Source: Holophagaceae bacterium (GTDB lineage: Bacteria; Acidobacteriota; Holophagae; Holophagales; Holophagaceae). Taken from it: 60,903 nt of DNA. Position 1 is the stretch's first letter, and every line of letters begins with the position of its first letter. The position numbers and the translations under genes are program-made. Where the stretch lies: assembly GCA_009783055.1 (NCBI GenBank), contig WRHW01000009.1:1-60903 (forward strand), written 5' to 3'. Positions 33,736 through 43,568 of this stretch are shown in pieces. The notes under the pieces are model-generated. The model saw only the letters and a program-made list of their open reading frames with translations, was not told where the DNA came from and did not search any database.

Positions 33736-35034
33736 CTATGGCCAGAGGGTTCCCATCATCCTTGGGTATGCGCCAGTTTCGCGGACGTGTGGTAGCTTGC
33801 ATATCCAAGCTACGGCTCGCTCTAGGCCAAGGCCGTAGCCTGCATGAGGGACAGAGCCATAGCGGCGAACATCCAAGTACCATCTGTAGTCTTTTTCGTC
33901 CAAGCCTTCTTTGGCAATTTGATCAAGCAAATACTGAAGGCTGGATGCCCTTTCGCCACCACCAATTATTTCTCCATACCCTTCGGGAGCCAGTAAATCA
34001 GCACCTAGTGCCAACCTTGGGTCGTCAGGGTCTGGTTCCATATAAAAAGCCTTAAATTCTTTTGGAAAATGATGTACCCAGCAGGGGCGATCCAAAGAAT
34101 TCATCAGGATTGTTTCGTCGTCGTTTCCAAAATCCTGTCCCCACTCTATGTCGCTCCCAAGGGCCTTTAGACGCTCTACGCTCTCTGTATAAGTCATCCT
34201 CAAATAAGTATTATTTAGAGCATTTTCCAAGGGTGCCTGGTCTCTTTCTAAAATCTTTAATTCCTCTTGCCTTGTCTCTAATACTCTCTGGATGATAAAT
34301 TTCATCATCCTCTCGCCTAGCTGAATGGCATCTTCCAGATGGGCGAAGGATATTTCCGGCTCGACCATCCAAAATTCGGTCAGATGCCTACGGGTCTTGC
34401 TCTTTTCCGCCCTAAAGGTTGGTCCAAAGCAATATACCTTACCAAAAGCGGCAAGGGCTGGTTCGAGGTATAGCTGTCCTGATTGGCTCAAAAAAGCCAT
34501 TCCTTCGTCAAAATATGGCGTTCCAAATAGGGTTGAAGTACCCTCACAGGCAGAAGGGGTCAAAATTGGGCTATCAATCAAGGTAAACCCATCGCCATCA
34601 AAGAAGTCCCTGATTGCTTTTGCAATAGTGTGGCGGATGCGAAGTATTGCCCATTGTCTCTTTGAGCGTAACCACAGATGCCTGTTGTCCATCAAAAAGG
34701 CAGTCCCATGTTCTTTTGGAGTGATGGGATAATCGCTACTACCACCGATGATCGTTAGGCTCTTAACCAACATTTCCGGCTGGCCTGTCTTCGGATGAGT
34801 TTGGATAGTGCCTGATAATTCAACTGCACATTCTTGGGTAAGCGTGGCCGCTAGTTGATAACTCTCCGGCGTAGCATCTGAATTGGTAATGACACATTGC
34901 AAAAACCCCGTTCCGTCCCGTAGTTCTACAAAACGAATTTTACTTGTGCGGACATTTCTGACCCAGCCACGCACCCCTACCGTTTCTCCGATATGTTTTT
35001 TCAAATTGCAGACATCGACAAATTGGTGACTCAT
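33736..35034 (-). CDS. asnS: Asparaginyl-tRNA synthetase
   Basis: The start is ATG 35034 (MSHQFVDVCNLKKH), eight bases after AGGAG; the longer frame adds repeat-like residues. The 432-residue protein has the N-terminal OB-fold anticodon domain (VGVRGWVRNVRTSKIRFVELRDGTG) and a class II core. Motif 2 lies in FCFGPTFRAEKSKTRRHLTEFWMVEPE and motif 3 is GLGLERAVAWICKLPHVRE. The Asn-specific pattern and length distinguish it from AspRS. It charges tRNA-Asn, so the cell has a direct Asn-tRNA route. Confidence 0.95.
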   Translation of the reverse strand: MSHQFVDVCNLKKHIGETVGVRGWVRNVRTSKIRFVELRDGTGFLQCVITNSDATPESYQLAATLTQECAVELSGTIQTHPKTGQPEMLVKSLTIIGGSSDYPITPKEHGTAFLMDNRHLWLRSKRQWAILRIRHTIAKAIRDFFDGDGFTLIDSPILTPSACEGTSTLFGTPYFDEGMAFLSQSGQLYLEPALAAFGKVYCFGPTFRAEKSKTRRHLTEFWMVEPEISFAHLEDAIQLGERMMKFIIQRVLETRQEELKILERDQAPLENALNNTYLRMTYTESVERLKALGSDIEWGQDFGNDDETILMNSLDRPCWVHHFPKEFKAFYMEPDPDDPRLALGADLLAPEGYGEIIGGGERASSLQYLLDQIAKEGLDEKDYRWYLDVRRYGSVPHAGYGLGLERAVAWICKLPHVRETGAYPRMMGTLWP

Positions 35035-35297
35035 AAAAACTCCTAGCAATAAAACACTTCCTCTAATAGCATACAATAATCCTTTGGATTGATACCATCT
35101 ACCGCTCAAAGGGCAATGAACATAAAATGGCACCAATTAAGGCATTTTCAAAACCGTATGTCCGAGTCCCCCACGTCCACCACTATAAATTTGGCAGACT
35201 TGGAGGCACGCTAGCAGATTCTTTTCCAGCGTCACCTTCGCTATGCGGACAAATCCTTGCATATAGCAGTTCAACTACAAAAAGTTGAACCACAATA
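35035..35297. repeat. Intergenic R4 (inverted) and R2 repeats
   Basis: An R4 copy, inverted relative to 12290-12372, lies at about 35176-35260 (CCACTATAAATTTGGCAGAC ... GGACAAATCCTTGC). It is followed immediately by an R2 element at 35262-35302 (TATAGCAGTTCAAC ... GTTGAACCACAATACTATA). The outer end of R2 provides the TAG stop and last codons of the chemoreceptor gene. Confidence 0.75.
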
Positions 35298-37148
35298 CTA
35301 TATTGAAAATTTTTTGACCTGCAACTGTAGGTCTGAGGCTAACTGGGCTAGTTCGGTTGCGGTGCGGGAAACTTCGGATGTTGTGGCACTCATTTGGGAA
35401 GTCGCGGATGCTACGGATGCGGATTCGCTCACGCTACTCTCCACTTGCTTGGCTACTTCAGATCCAGCACGAGCCTGTTCGGAAGCGGCGACCACAGATT
35501 CTCTGGTCTGAATTGCAAATTGGTCTAGGTTAGACTTGATCTTGTGTAGCAATTCTACTGTGGTGGCAACCATTTCGCCACCTCGTTGTACGGAGTTTCG
35601 CGCTTCGATGTTGTGCTGAGCGATTTCTTTGGCCGAAGTTCCACTGCGCTCGGCTAATTTTCTGACCTCTTCTGCCACAACTGCAAAGCCTTTGCCTTGT
35701 TCGCCGGCTTTGGCCGCTTCTATTGCGGCGTTTAGGGATAAGAGATTAGTCTGGTTTGCTATTTCCTGGATCACTCCGATGGCCTGGGCTATGCGGCCTG
35801 TGGTCAGCGTGATGTCGTCCATAGCGTCTTTTGTGGCTTCGCCGGCAGTGTTACCCTGTTGCGTGGCTTCTATTGCAGAATCTAATTGAGAAAGCGAATT
35901 CTGTGAACCATGGCTTACTTCATCAATGGATGCCGATAGCTCTGCCATCGCGGCGGCCATCCTCTCTGCCCCACTCCTTTGCAAGTCTGCACTTTTTGCT
36001 ATCTGCTCTGTTGTTGCCGACATCTGCTCAGATGACGCAGACAATTGGGTTGAACCACTGGCTACCCCGTCTATTCCATGACTAACGCCACTTATCAAAT
36101 CCTTAAGTGCTATGACCATATCATCAAGTGCTATGGCCATTTCACCAATTTCATCGCTTGATGTAATGCTGGACTTTACGGTTAAGTTGCCCTTGGCGAC
36201 TTCTTTTAACAGGATACAAATATCCTGAATAGGCTTGACAGTCCCTCGGATAACGCGCGGTAAAATTAATCCGATTATTACTACGATTATTACAATCGTT
36301 ATTATGGTAATAAATACTTGTTTTGAAACTGTTTTGTTAATAGGTTTCGTGTCATAGCCCAAAAAAAGCATACCGTCAATGTCACCCCCTGGGCCTCTGA
36401 GGGGCTGGTAAGTTACATTGTATTCCCTATCAAATAATTTGATTGTGCCAACGTAAATTTTTCCCTCTTTTAATACAGCCTGAATGATTTTGCTATCCTT
36501 TAGAGCTGTACCAACGGCTCTCTTTCCGTCGGCATTGATAAGTGTTGTTGATATCCTGGTGTCATTCTGAAATATGGTACACTCGGCCCCTGATATTTCT
36601 TTTATTTTGTCAACCATCGAATGGTTTGCTATCACAGAGTTTCCAGTATTAACACAGCCAATAACCCTGCCATTTGAATAGATCGGGGCACCAGCGCGCA
36701 TTGAATATGCGTTGGCACCGCTCTGTTCAAGCCCTTTAGTTTTTTTACCGGCCAACGCATTTCGGCTACTATTGGTGTCCTGAATGTCGCCAAACCTATC
36801 GGAATGCCCGCGCCCCAGTATCTTGCCTTTGGAATCGGTAACTGTCACCATACCCACTCCGTAAACGTTCATGGCACTTTTTGCTATGCGTTGCACCTGT
36901 GGAGTATCGTCTCTCAAAACAGCCTGCACTAAGTCTGGATTGTCGGCAATGCCACCCGCGGCTAACTCTATGGTCGTCAATTCGTCGTCAAAAAGTTCGG
37001 TTGCTAAATGCGTATATACGGATATGGCTCCCTGATTTTCCCTTCTGAGAGTCGAGCTAAATTCCTGTATGCAAACAATTGCTACTACAATTCCCATGAC
37101 AACCAGAGAACCTAGACTGATAAGTTCAATTTTGCGCTGAAATTTCAT
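35298..37148 (-). CDS. Methyl-accepting chemotaxis protein with double-Cache-like sensor
   Basis: The start is ATG 37148 ([14 protein letters not shown]). The 616-residue receptor has TM1 ([16 protein letters not shown]), a periplasmic region of about 260 residues with Cache features ([43 protein letters not shown]) and TM2 ([19 protein letters not shown]). HAMP and a signalling domain with the conserved tip [43 protein letters not shown] given in outline follow. The ligand is unknown; Cache domains often bind amino or organic acids. No che genes are nearby. The final residues (SI-stop) come from an R2 repeat arm. Confidence 0.92.
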   Translation of the reverse strand: MKFQRKIELISLGSLVVMGIVVAIVCIQEFSSTLRRENQGAISVYTHLATELFDDELTTIELAAGGIADNPDLVQAVLRDDTPQVQRIAKSAMNVYGVGMVTVTDSKGKILGRGHSDRFGDIQDTNSSRNALAGKKTKGLEQSGANAYSMRAGAPIYSNGRVIGCVNTGNSVIANHSMVDKIKEISGAECTIFQNDTRISTTLINADGKRAVGTALKDSKIIQAVLKEGKIYVGTIKLFDREYNVTYQPLRGPGGDIDGMLFLGYDTKPINKTVSKQVFITIITIVIIVVIIGLILPRVIRGTVKPIQDICILLKEVAKGNLTVKSSITSSDEIGEMAIALDDMVIALKDLISGVSHGIDGVASGSTQLSASSEQMSATTEQIAKSADLQRSGAERMAAAMAELSASIDEVSHGSQNSLSQLDSAIEATQQGNTAGEATKDAMDDITLTTGRIAQAIGVIQEIANQTNLLSLNAAIEAAKAGEQGKGFAVVAEEVRKLAERSGTSAKEIAQHNIEARNSVQRGGEMVATTVELLHKIKSNLDQFAIQTRESVVAASEQARAGSEVAKQVESSVSESASVASATSQMSATTSEVSRTATELAQLASDLQLQVKKFSI

Positions 37149-37269
37149 GGTTTTTGCCCCCAAAATGCAAAAGTACAACCATATTATTGTAAATCCTATG
37201 TAAAAATATTGAAGCTGTCAAGTATAGCCGGTTGCACTAATCACAGATATAATTTAATATAATTAAATT

Positions 37270-37317
37270 GTGGGCAACAAAAAGTTGAACTGCTATATTG
37301 AGTTAAACCGCTATATA
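37270..37317. repeat. R2 arm plus degenerate second arm at the surE 3' end
   Basis: GTTGAACTGCTATA at about 37283-37297 is followed by GTTAAACCGCTATATA. The latter overlaps the last codons and TAG stop of surE (minus strand). A palindrome AATTTAAT-ATA-ATTAAATT lies beside it at 37251-37269. Confidence 0.6.
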
Positions 37318-38060
37318 CCAAACGCCCCTTCATATTCCTTACGCCTTGCGATGGTCTCCCGGCAGGTGAGGTTTATGTTTATCGGCGTGAGGCTGACATA
37401 GCCATCATGGACTACCGCAGTGTCTGTACCCTCTGCCATTTCGTAATCTGGCCCCCCCTCGCCGCCTATCCAGAAATATGGCTTGCCTCTGGGGTCGAGC
37501 CTCTTCTCCATCAAATCGTAATAATCACGCCGTCCTTGGGTAGTTATGCGAAAACCCTTTAGTTCGCCCTCAGGCATGTTTACATTCCATATACTCCCCT
37601 GCGGCAGATCGATAGTTTCCCATGCCAATAAAAATTTCTCTATCCATCCTCCAGCGACTTCCAGGTTGCCGTTACGTTCTAGAGAGAATGCGGCACTTCT
37701 AAAGCCCTGTAGGCGGCCTTCCAATGCGGCACCAACCGTGCCAGAGTAGAGCACGTCTTCTGCTAGGTTAAATCCCCAATTTACGCCTGATAGGATCCAA
37801 TCTGGAGTTTTTTCAAGTACGTGGCGTACACCCATCAATATGCAGTCCACGGGCGTGCCATCGCAAGCGTAGCGATCCTGAGCAATCTCATCTATGCGCA
37901 AAATACTGTGGACGGACATCGCAGATGAAATAGCAGATCTATTTCTGTCAGGTGCAACAACTACCACTTTGCCAAACTTGGATGCAGAACTGGCAAGGGT
38001 TTCTATCCCAGGGGCAAAGATGCCGTCATCGTTGGTGACAAGAATAAGTCTGTCTGACAT
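37311..38060 (-). CDS. surE: 5'/3'-nucleotidase SurE
   Basis: The 249-residue protein has the SurE N-terminal metal motif LVTNDDGIFAPGIETL, then VVVVAPDRNRSAISSAMSV, DGTPVDCILMGV and SGVNWGFNLAEDVLYSGTVGAALEG in outline. It removes phosphate from nucleoside monophosphates and is divalent-metal dependent. It lies between the chemoreceptor and the hybrid kinase, all on the minus strand. Its stop codon is in an R2 repeat. Confidence 0.95.
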   Translation of the reverse strand: MSDRLILVTNDDGIFAPGIETLASSASKFGKVVVVAPDRNRSAISSAMSVHSILRIDEIAQDRYACDGTPVDCILMGVRHVLEKTPDWILSGVNWGFNLAEDVLYSGTVGAALEGRLQGFRSAAFSLERNGNLEVAGGWIEKFLLAWETIDLPQGSIWNVNMPEGELKGFRITTQGRRDYYDLMEKRLDPRGKPYFWIGGEGGPDYEMAEGTDTAVVHDGYVSLTPININLTCRETIARRKEYEGAFGI

Positions 38061-38099
38061 TGTATTAGTTTACAGCTTATGGCCGAAGTTGGTAGCTAA

Positions 38100-38139
38100 T
38101 TATACAAAGTTGCATCCAACCGGGAGCAATTTGGTATAA
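38100..38139. repeat. R1 palindrome
   Basis: TTATACAAAGTTGC-ATCCAACCGGGA-GCAATTTGGTATAA. It is complete, with one mismatch per arm, between surE and the hybrid-kinase 3' end (stop at 38143). Confidence 0.8.
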
Positions 38140-38142
38140 GAC

Positions 38143-41100
38143 CTATACAAGCGTTTGCAGTTTGTTGCATATTTGAGAGAAATTAGCAAGGGATACATTT
38201 TCCTTCAGCCATGCCACCAGGCCATCATCTGATTCATATTCATAGCTGTCGATTTCTGTCATCAGCATGTCTACTTGATCCATATCAAATTCTTTGCAAG
38301 CAGTAAGCAATTTTGCCAGAGTTTCATTGTCTGGTTTATCTTTTTGTGGCCTATGGTCATGGCTGGCTATTTCGGTAAGTAGTTTTTCAATGTCGTGTAT
38401 CAGTTTTTTTGCTGTTTCGACAAAATGCTTATTGTTGTTGCTTATAAATTGGAAGTCGCCATCTCTGGCGGCGGCCTCTAGGGTAGCGGCTTGTTCGCCG
38501 AGATCGTGCGCCCCTATGCCCCTACTGGAGCCTTTTATTCCGTGTACCAAGGTTATATATTGTGTTAGGTTTTCGGGGTCTATTTCGCTGATGGATTCTA
38601 GAATAGGCTTTGTGGTAGTGGCATAAGAGTGGAGGATTTCTGTATATGGCGAAATTCCTCCAAAACGATCAATCCCTTCATGGGCATCCAGACTAGGGAT
38701 ATGCTGGCCAAAGATGCGCCTATCTATTCCACCCCTTCTGTCGATGTGGTGATCGGAATGGTTATCTTGTCCAGTACCGTCATTTGTTTGATGGTGGCTA
38801 TGGTGAGTTAAATCATGCTTATCGCGAACCCAGTGGTTGATTACTTCATCTAGTCGAGATATATCAATTGGCTTTGGTAAAAACGCTTGGAAACCATTTT
38901 CTAAAAACATTTTTTCATTTCCTACTACAGCATTGGCTGTAAGAGCAATGATGGGCACTGTCTTGGCATATTCCGTCCCAATTTCTTCCCTTATTATCCT
39001 TGTGGCTTCGATACCATCCATGCCCGGCATCATGTGATCCATAAATATAGCGTTATATTTCACTTCCTCGCGACGTATCGCTTCAACGGCCTCTTCTCCG
39101 CTGGATATGCAGTCTATCTGCATTTCGTAGGGCTTCATCAAACCCTTGGCAACGTCTAGGTTGGTAACTATATCATCGACTACTAACACCCTGGCATAGG
39201 AGAGGTTGGCACGCACAAAGCGCATGTGTTGTCCGCGCTTGTCGTTTGTATAGTGGAATGTCAACAAGTTTTCAACCGTCTGGTCGCCTATAATGTCATC
39301 ATTTACAAAGCCCTGGCGGAATTTAACTGTAAATAAACTGCCCGTGCCATATTCACTTTTTACAGATATTGTGCCATCCATCAAATCCAATATCGCCTTA
39401 GTTATTGAAAGTCCAAGTCCAGTACCTTCTACCCTGTAGTTAGACTTCATATCTAGCTGGGCATAGTCGTCAAACAGTAGGTTGAGGTCTTCGGGTTTGA
39501 TGCCGATGCCTGTATCTCTAACACCGGCTGTGATCCAAACAGTATCACCAACCCTTTCAGACTTGATGCTTAGTTCTACTGCCCCTTCTTTAGTATATTT
39601 TAGAGCATTGGATAATAGGTTGTTAAATACTTGTTTAATTCTTAGTTCGTCCCCATACAGGCGTGCAGGGAGATCGCTAGTGATTTCCAGCAAAAATCGA
39701 ATTGGTTTTTCACCAATACGTAAAATATTTTGAGTCACCGTGTCGTTGATAAGGCTCGGCACGTCGTATTCGTCGGCCAGGATTTCAAATTTGCCAGCCT
39801 CAATTTTTGAAATGTCCAAAATATCATTTACGGTACTCAATAGTGTGGAACCAGCTCCATATATTTTTTCTAAGCCAGTAAACACATCATTATTTAGCCC
39901 TTCAGTTTCCATGGCCAGCTCTGACAACCCCAGCACAGCATTTAGGGGAGTACGCATCTCATGGCTCATATTTGCTAGGAATCTGGATTTTGCGATATTT
40001 GCATTTTTTGCATCCGTAAGAGCTTTTTCGAGTTCTGCAGTGATTTGTTTATATTTTGTCAGGTCTTGCTTGTATGCCGCAACAACGTAGTCATCCCCAA
40101 AACGGTAACGGACAAGGGTGATTTCCATTGGCAACAACGTTCCATCAAGCAGACGATGAGTCCATTCAAAAACACATTTTCCTTCCTCAAAAGCCTTGTT
40201 GAGCTGGTCATGTGTGAAGTCACTGGAGAGTTGTCCATCTGGCTGATATTCAGGTGACATTTTACCAAACTGATTTATGTAGTCCTGCTTATCGTCCATC
40301 TTGAAAAGCCGTGCGGCGGCATCGTTTGCATCAAACAGGTTGTAGTTTTCATCCCATAGATCGCAACCAAATGGCATCTGGTCAAGTAGTTGCCTTGTTC
40401 GATTGAGTGCTTCGCTGATCATCGCAGATTGTGCGTCCCTGTTCATTGCGCTTGTATACATCAAGCCAACAGATCGGAGGATATTTATATCGTCATCAGA
40501 AAAAACACGCTCTTCCCGACAGTCGTCCAGGCTAAAAAATCCCCAGAATTTATCCTGCATAAACAACGGGATGATGACAACTGATTTTATGTCGTATGCA
40601 CTCAAAAATTCCTGGTCATCTTTTGCCAGCACTGACAATGGCGAATTAATATGGCCGCCACGCAAAAATCTCTTTTCCCATGAAGGCTTGTCTTTATATG
40701 GGAATTTCAGACCCTTTGGAAGATGAGTCTTTTGCCATCCAACCTCGCTGAGCCACGTAAATTCAAGCACAAAATGAAGGTGTCCACCAACCATTTCGTT
40801 TTTCCAAATTTGCACACGGTCTGCGTCAACGGCGGTACCTATCAGCTTCATACTTTCGAGTAAGGTGCTCTCAAAGGATTCATAGCTGATAGCAGTGGTG
40901 GTCAGGAGCAGTGCGGCCACTTCTTGTCCCGCCCTAAGAAGTTTATCTCGGTGCTGGATTGCCTGCATCATCCGCTCGTGTTCGCGGAGGTCACGCGCAT
41001 AACCTACAACTGCAAAATCATCTTCATAGGGAACTCTTACCAAGGAAATCTCTGATGGCACCAAAGTACCTTCTGCCAACATATGAACCCATGTAAACTC

Positions 41101-42324
41101 GTATTTCCCATCCTCGAAGGCCTTTTGTATGTTGTAGTTTGCCGTTTCGCGGGATGGTCTCCCGTTTGGCTGAAATTCGGGGGAAAATTCAAAGAAGCGA
41201 TCAAAAAACTCCTGTTTACTATTCACCTTGAACAGTTTTAGGGCGGCTTCATTGCATTCGATAATTCGGTGGTTTTTATCGAAAACAAAATTACTTAGTG
41301 GCGTTGAGTCCAGCATCAACATTGCGCGACTGTGCTCATCTTCTATTCTAGCCGCCTGACTCAGGACCGTTTTGTTTAGCTCTTTAAGTTTGTTGTAGGG
41401 ACGAATAATAAACCCAGAAATGATATAAGCGGCAATCGCGCCGACCGCAAAAATAGCCAATGACGATGTCACTAACCCCCACCGTAGTTTGGCGAGAGGG
41501 CTTTCATTAAAGGGAGCTACTACACCAAGAATCCAATCAACCCGTTCCGATGAAAGGTATTTGTATGAGCACAGTTTCGATGTTCCATCCAGCATATAAG
41601 TGCCCGATCCCTCTTTGGTAAGGAGCATTTTTTGGAAAAATTCCCCAGTGGATTTATACGATGGGTCTGTCTTGCTAAGCTCGATAGGATTGTCACGGGT
41701 TTGAACTCTTCGCTGGTCGTAATGCACTACGAGAGTGCCCTCCCCATCTATGATGTAAATACTTCCGGTCTTCCATATTCGATGGCCAGAAAAATAATCA
41801 GAAAAAACCCTCGCAGGCATAGTTGCTACGAGTGCCCTGTCACCTTCCATTGGCACACATATATACAAAACAAGCGTGTTGGATGTTTGATTATACTGGG
41901 TAGTAGTGATGGTGCCTTTACCAGCAAAGGCCGCTGACAAGTTGTGGCCTGTTGCAAATAGCATTTCTTTTTCGGCCGGGTCTAAACCAAAAGTAGCCTC
42001 TAATCCCTCTCTATTAAAAATGGTAAAAGCTGTAAACTCAGGAAATTTTTGTAGAAGGCTTTTCATTACTGATGACCTGCTATTTACAGCCTTAACCAGA
42101 GACAATTGAGACGCAACAGCCTCTGCATTTGATATTAGTAGGTCAATTTTTGCGCTTGCAAGTTCGTTGGCAAGGCTCTGCTCTAAAATCTGCTCGTTTT
42201 TGATTGTTTCGACTAGGCTCTTAGTTGTGAAACTTAGATCAGAAAAAGAACCAATAAGCCTGATTGTCACCATGACCAGGAATATTATTAACGTGGCTTT
42301 GATCCTCATTGACATTTTTCCCAC
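38143..42324 (-). CDS. Hybrid sensor histidine kinase with Cache, PAS, GAF, REC and Hpt domains
   Basis: The 1393-residue protein has TM1 at residues 8-28 and a periplasmic Cache-type region to about 275 (SIYIIDGEGTLVVHYDQRR; SSERVDWILGVVAPF), then TM2 (LVTSSLAIFAVGAIAAYIISG). A PAS domain (residues 340-455), GAF (470-635) and a second PAS (645-770) with near-parallel wording follow (SPEFQPNGRPS / SPEYQPDGQLS). HisKA has His in FLANMSHEMRTPLNAVLGLSEL; HATPase and REC (VLVVDDIVTNLDVAKGL, FMDHMMPGMDGIEATRI, LPKPID) come next. A His-rich linker (HDLTHHSHHQTND) leads to Hpt (LVHGIKGSSRGIGAHDLGEQ). It can run an internal phosphorelay; output partner unknown. Confidence 0.93.
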   Translation of the reverse strand: MGKMSMRIKATLIIFLVMVTIRLIGSFSDLSFTTKSLVETIKNEQILEQSLANELASAKIDLLISNAEAVASQLSLVKAVNSRSSVMKSLLQKFPEFTAFTIFNREGLEATFGLDPAEKEMLFATGHNLSAAFAGKGTITTTQYNQTSNTLVLYICVPMEGDRALVATMPARVFSDYFSGHRIWKTGSIYIIDGEGTLVVHYDQRRVQTRDNPIELSKTDPSYKSTGEFFQKMLLTKEGSGTYMLDGTSKLCSYKYLSSERVDWILGVVAPFNESPLAKLRWGLVTSSLAIFAVGAIAAYIISGFIIRPYNKLKELNKTVLSQAARIEDEHSRAMLMLDSTPLSNFVFDKNHRIIECNEAALKLFKVNSKQEFFDRFFEFSPEFQPNGRPSRETANYNIQKAFEDGKYEFTWVHMLAEGTLVPSEISLVRVPYEDDFAVVGYARDLREHERMMQAIQHRDKLLRAGQEVAALLLTTTAISYESFESTLLESMKLIGTAVDADRVQIWKNEMVGGHLHFVLEFTWLSEVGWQKTHLPKGLKFPYKDKPSWEKRFLRGGHINSPLSVLAKDDQEFLSAYDIKSVVIIPLFMQDKFWGFFSLDDCREERVFSDDDINILRSVGLMYTSAMNRDAQSAMISEALNRTRQLLDQMPFGCDLWDENYNLFDANDAAARLFKMDDKQDYINQFGKMSPEYQPDGQLSSDFTHDQLNKAFEEGKCVFEWTHRLLDGTLLPMEITLVRYRFGDDYVVAAYKQDLTKYKQITAELEKALTDAKNANIAKSRFLANMSHEMRTPLNAVLGLSELAMETEGLNNDVFTGLEKIYGAGSTLLSTVNDILDISKIEAGKFEILADEYDVPSLINDTVTQNILRIGEKPIRFLLEITSDLPARLYGDELRIKQVFNNLLSNALKYTKEGAVELSIKSERVGDTVWITAGVRDTGIGIKPEDLNLLFDDYAQLDMKSNYRVEGTGLGLSITKAILDLMDGTISVKSEYGTGSLFTVKFRQGFVNDDIIGDQTVENLLTFHYTNDKRGQHMRFVRANLSYARVLVVDDIVTNLDVAKGLMKPYEMQIDCISSGEEAVEAIRREEVKYNAIFMDHMMPGMDGIEATRIIREEIGTEYAKTVPIIALTANAVVGNEKMFLENGFQAFLPKPIDISRLDEVINHWVRDKHDLTHHSHHQTNDGTGQDNHSDHHIDRRGGIDRRIFGQHIPSLDAHEGIDRFGGISPYTEILHSYATTTKPILESISEIDPENLTQYITLVHGIKGSSRGIGAHDLGEQAATLEAAARDGDFQFISNNNKHFVETAKKLIHDIEKLLTEIASHDHRPQKDKPDNETLAKLLTACKEFDMDQVDMLMTEIDSYEYESDDGLVAWLKENVSLANFSQICNKLQTLV

Positions 42325-42374
42325 CTATTTCTACAGGGTAATTGTATAGCTATTTGTGCACCATGTGCTAAGTA

Positions 42375-42414
42375 TTATACCAATTCTCACCCAACCGGTA
42401 GCAACTTGGTATAA
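42375..42414. repeat. R1 palindrome
   Basis: TTATACCAATTCTC-ACCCAACCGGTA-GCAACTTGGTATAA lies between the exonuclease III stop and the hybrid-kinase start, so in the upstream region of the kinase gene. Confidence 0.8.
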
Positions 42415-42432
42415 CTTCTACCCTTCGTGTCT

Positions 42433-43212
42433 TCAGAGTTGTATTTCTATGCTTACAGGGCAATGGTCTGAGCCAAAGATATCCTTGTGAATATCGGCAG
42501 ATATTATTTGGTCTGTCAGCCCATTGCTAATTAAAAATATATCTATCCGCCAACCTACGTTGCGCTCCCTTGCGCCTCCTCGCTGTGTCCACCATGTATA
42601 TAGTCCCGGCACGTCAGGATTTCGGTAGCGCAAAATATCTACAAGTCCTGCTCCCAGATACCCCTGAAAGTCTTCCCTTTCTTCGGGTGTAAAACCTGGA
42701 TTCATCACATTATCTTTTGGGCGCGCTATGTCAATTTCGGTAGGAGCTACGTTGAGGTCGCCCACCACTATTACTTTGTGGTTTGCTTTATGCTCTGCGT
42801 TTATGCGCGCTACCAAATCTTTGGCAAAGGCTCGTTTATATGGGAGACGCACCAAGCCGTGACTCGCATTGGGAAAATATCCACCTAATAAAACCAAATC
42901 GCCCCTTTTGCTAACCACCATCCGGCCTTCCTGATCGTACTCCGGTTTTCCAAGGCCACGCTGGTGTGTCCAGCCCTCACCTTTTTTTGTTAGTGTGGCA
43001 GAGCCTGCATAGCCTTTTTTTGAGCTTGCAGGAAACCAGCAAATATCAAACACATTCTCCAAAATTTTCCTTACAGACATATCAATCTCGTTCCACTCGC
43101 ACCTTATTTCCTGAAGGCATAAAACATCGGGGTCGGCATCTTCAAGCCAATCCATAAAGCCCTTTTTTAGGGCGGCCCTAAAGCCATTTATGTTCCATGA
43201 AAAAAATCGCAT
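42433..43212 (-). CDS. Exodeoxyribonuclease III / AP endonuclease
   Basis: The start is the second of two adjacent ATGs (43212, MRFFSWNINGFRA), best spaced from AGGGGG. The 259-residue protein belongs to the EEP superfamily: SWNINGFRAALKKG, LCLQEIR (metal-binding Glu), VVVGDLNVAPTEIDIARP in outline and the catalytic SDHCPVSIEI at the end. It acts on abasic sites and 3' ends in base-excision repair. It closes the metG operon on the minus strand; its start lies 11 bases after the previous stop. The ExoA-type (XthA family) is the best fit. Confidence 0.93.
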   Translation of the reverse strand: MRFFSWNINGFRAALKKGFMDWLEDADPDVLCLQEIRCEWNEIDMSVRKILENVFDICWFPASSKKGYAGSATLTKKGEGWTHQRGLGKPEYDQEGRMVVSKRGDLVLLGGYFPNASHGLVRLPYKRAFAKDLVARINAEHKANHKVIVVGDLNVAPTEIDIARPKDNVMNPGFTPEEREDFQGYLGAGLVDILRYRNPDVPGLYTWWTQRGGARERNVGWRIDIFLISNGLTDQIISADIHKDIFGSDHCPVSIEIQL

Positions 43213-43223
43213 CATATCCCCCT

Positions 43224-43568
43224 CTATTCTAAAGATGCTATAAACCGATCCCAAATATTTTCGCTACGGATTCGCCACCACCCCATCAGGAATAGTACTG
43301 GCCAGCCTTTGAATTTATTTCTATAGGTAAGTAATATTCGCTCTCCCATAAGTTCTACCCTATACCAAGCCTCCTCGGAAACACAGCAACCCAATATGTT
43401 GTATTTGATTTCCAGGTATTCTCCATCGCTAATAATTTCCGGCTCCACCGATTTATGGCGCGGATGCCAGAGGCCATAGCCCCGCCCATTCAAGAGTGAT
43501 TCTCTTATAATCTTTAATGGGGCATTGGTGTCTCTAATGATTTCAAACTGCCAGACGGGTCGCTTCAC
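43224..43568 (-). CDS. Small SRPBCC-like hypothetical protein
   Basis: The 114-residue protein has an opening strand (VWQFEIIRDTNAPL), then a helix and YGLWHPRHKSVEPEI, followed by alternating strands (EYLEIKYNILG, AWYRVELMGERILLTYRNKFKG) and a final helix (WDRFIASLE). This order resembles the SRPBCC/START-like fold, but no diagnostic motif is visible. Its ATG overlaps the metG stop by four bases (ATGA), and the exonuclease III gene follows 11 bases later, so it is the middle gene of a three-gene operon. Confidence 0.65.
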   Translation of the reverse strand: MKRPVWQFEIIRDTNAPLKIIRESLLNGRGYGLWHPRHKSVEPEIISDGEYLEIKYNILGCCVSEEAWYRVELMGERILLTYRNKFKGWPVLFLMGWWRIRSENIWDRFIASLE

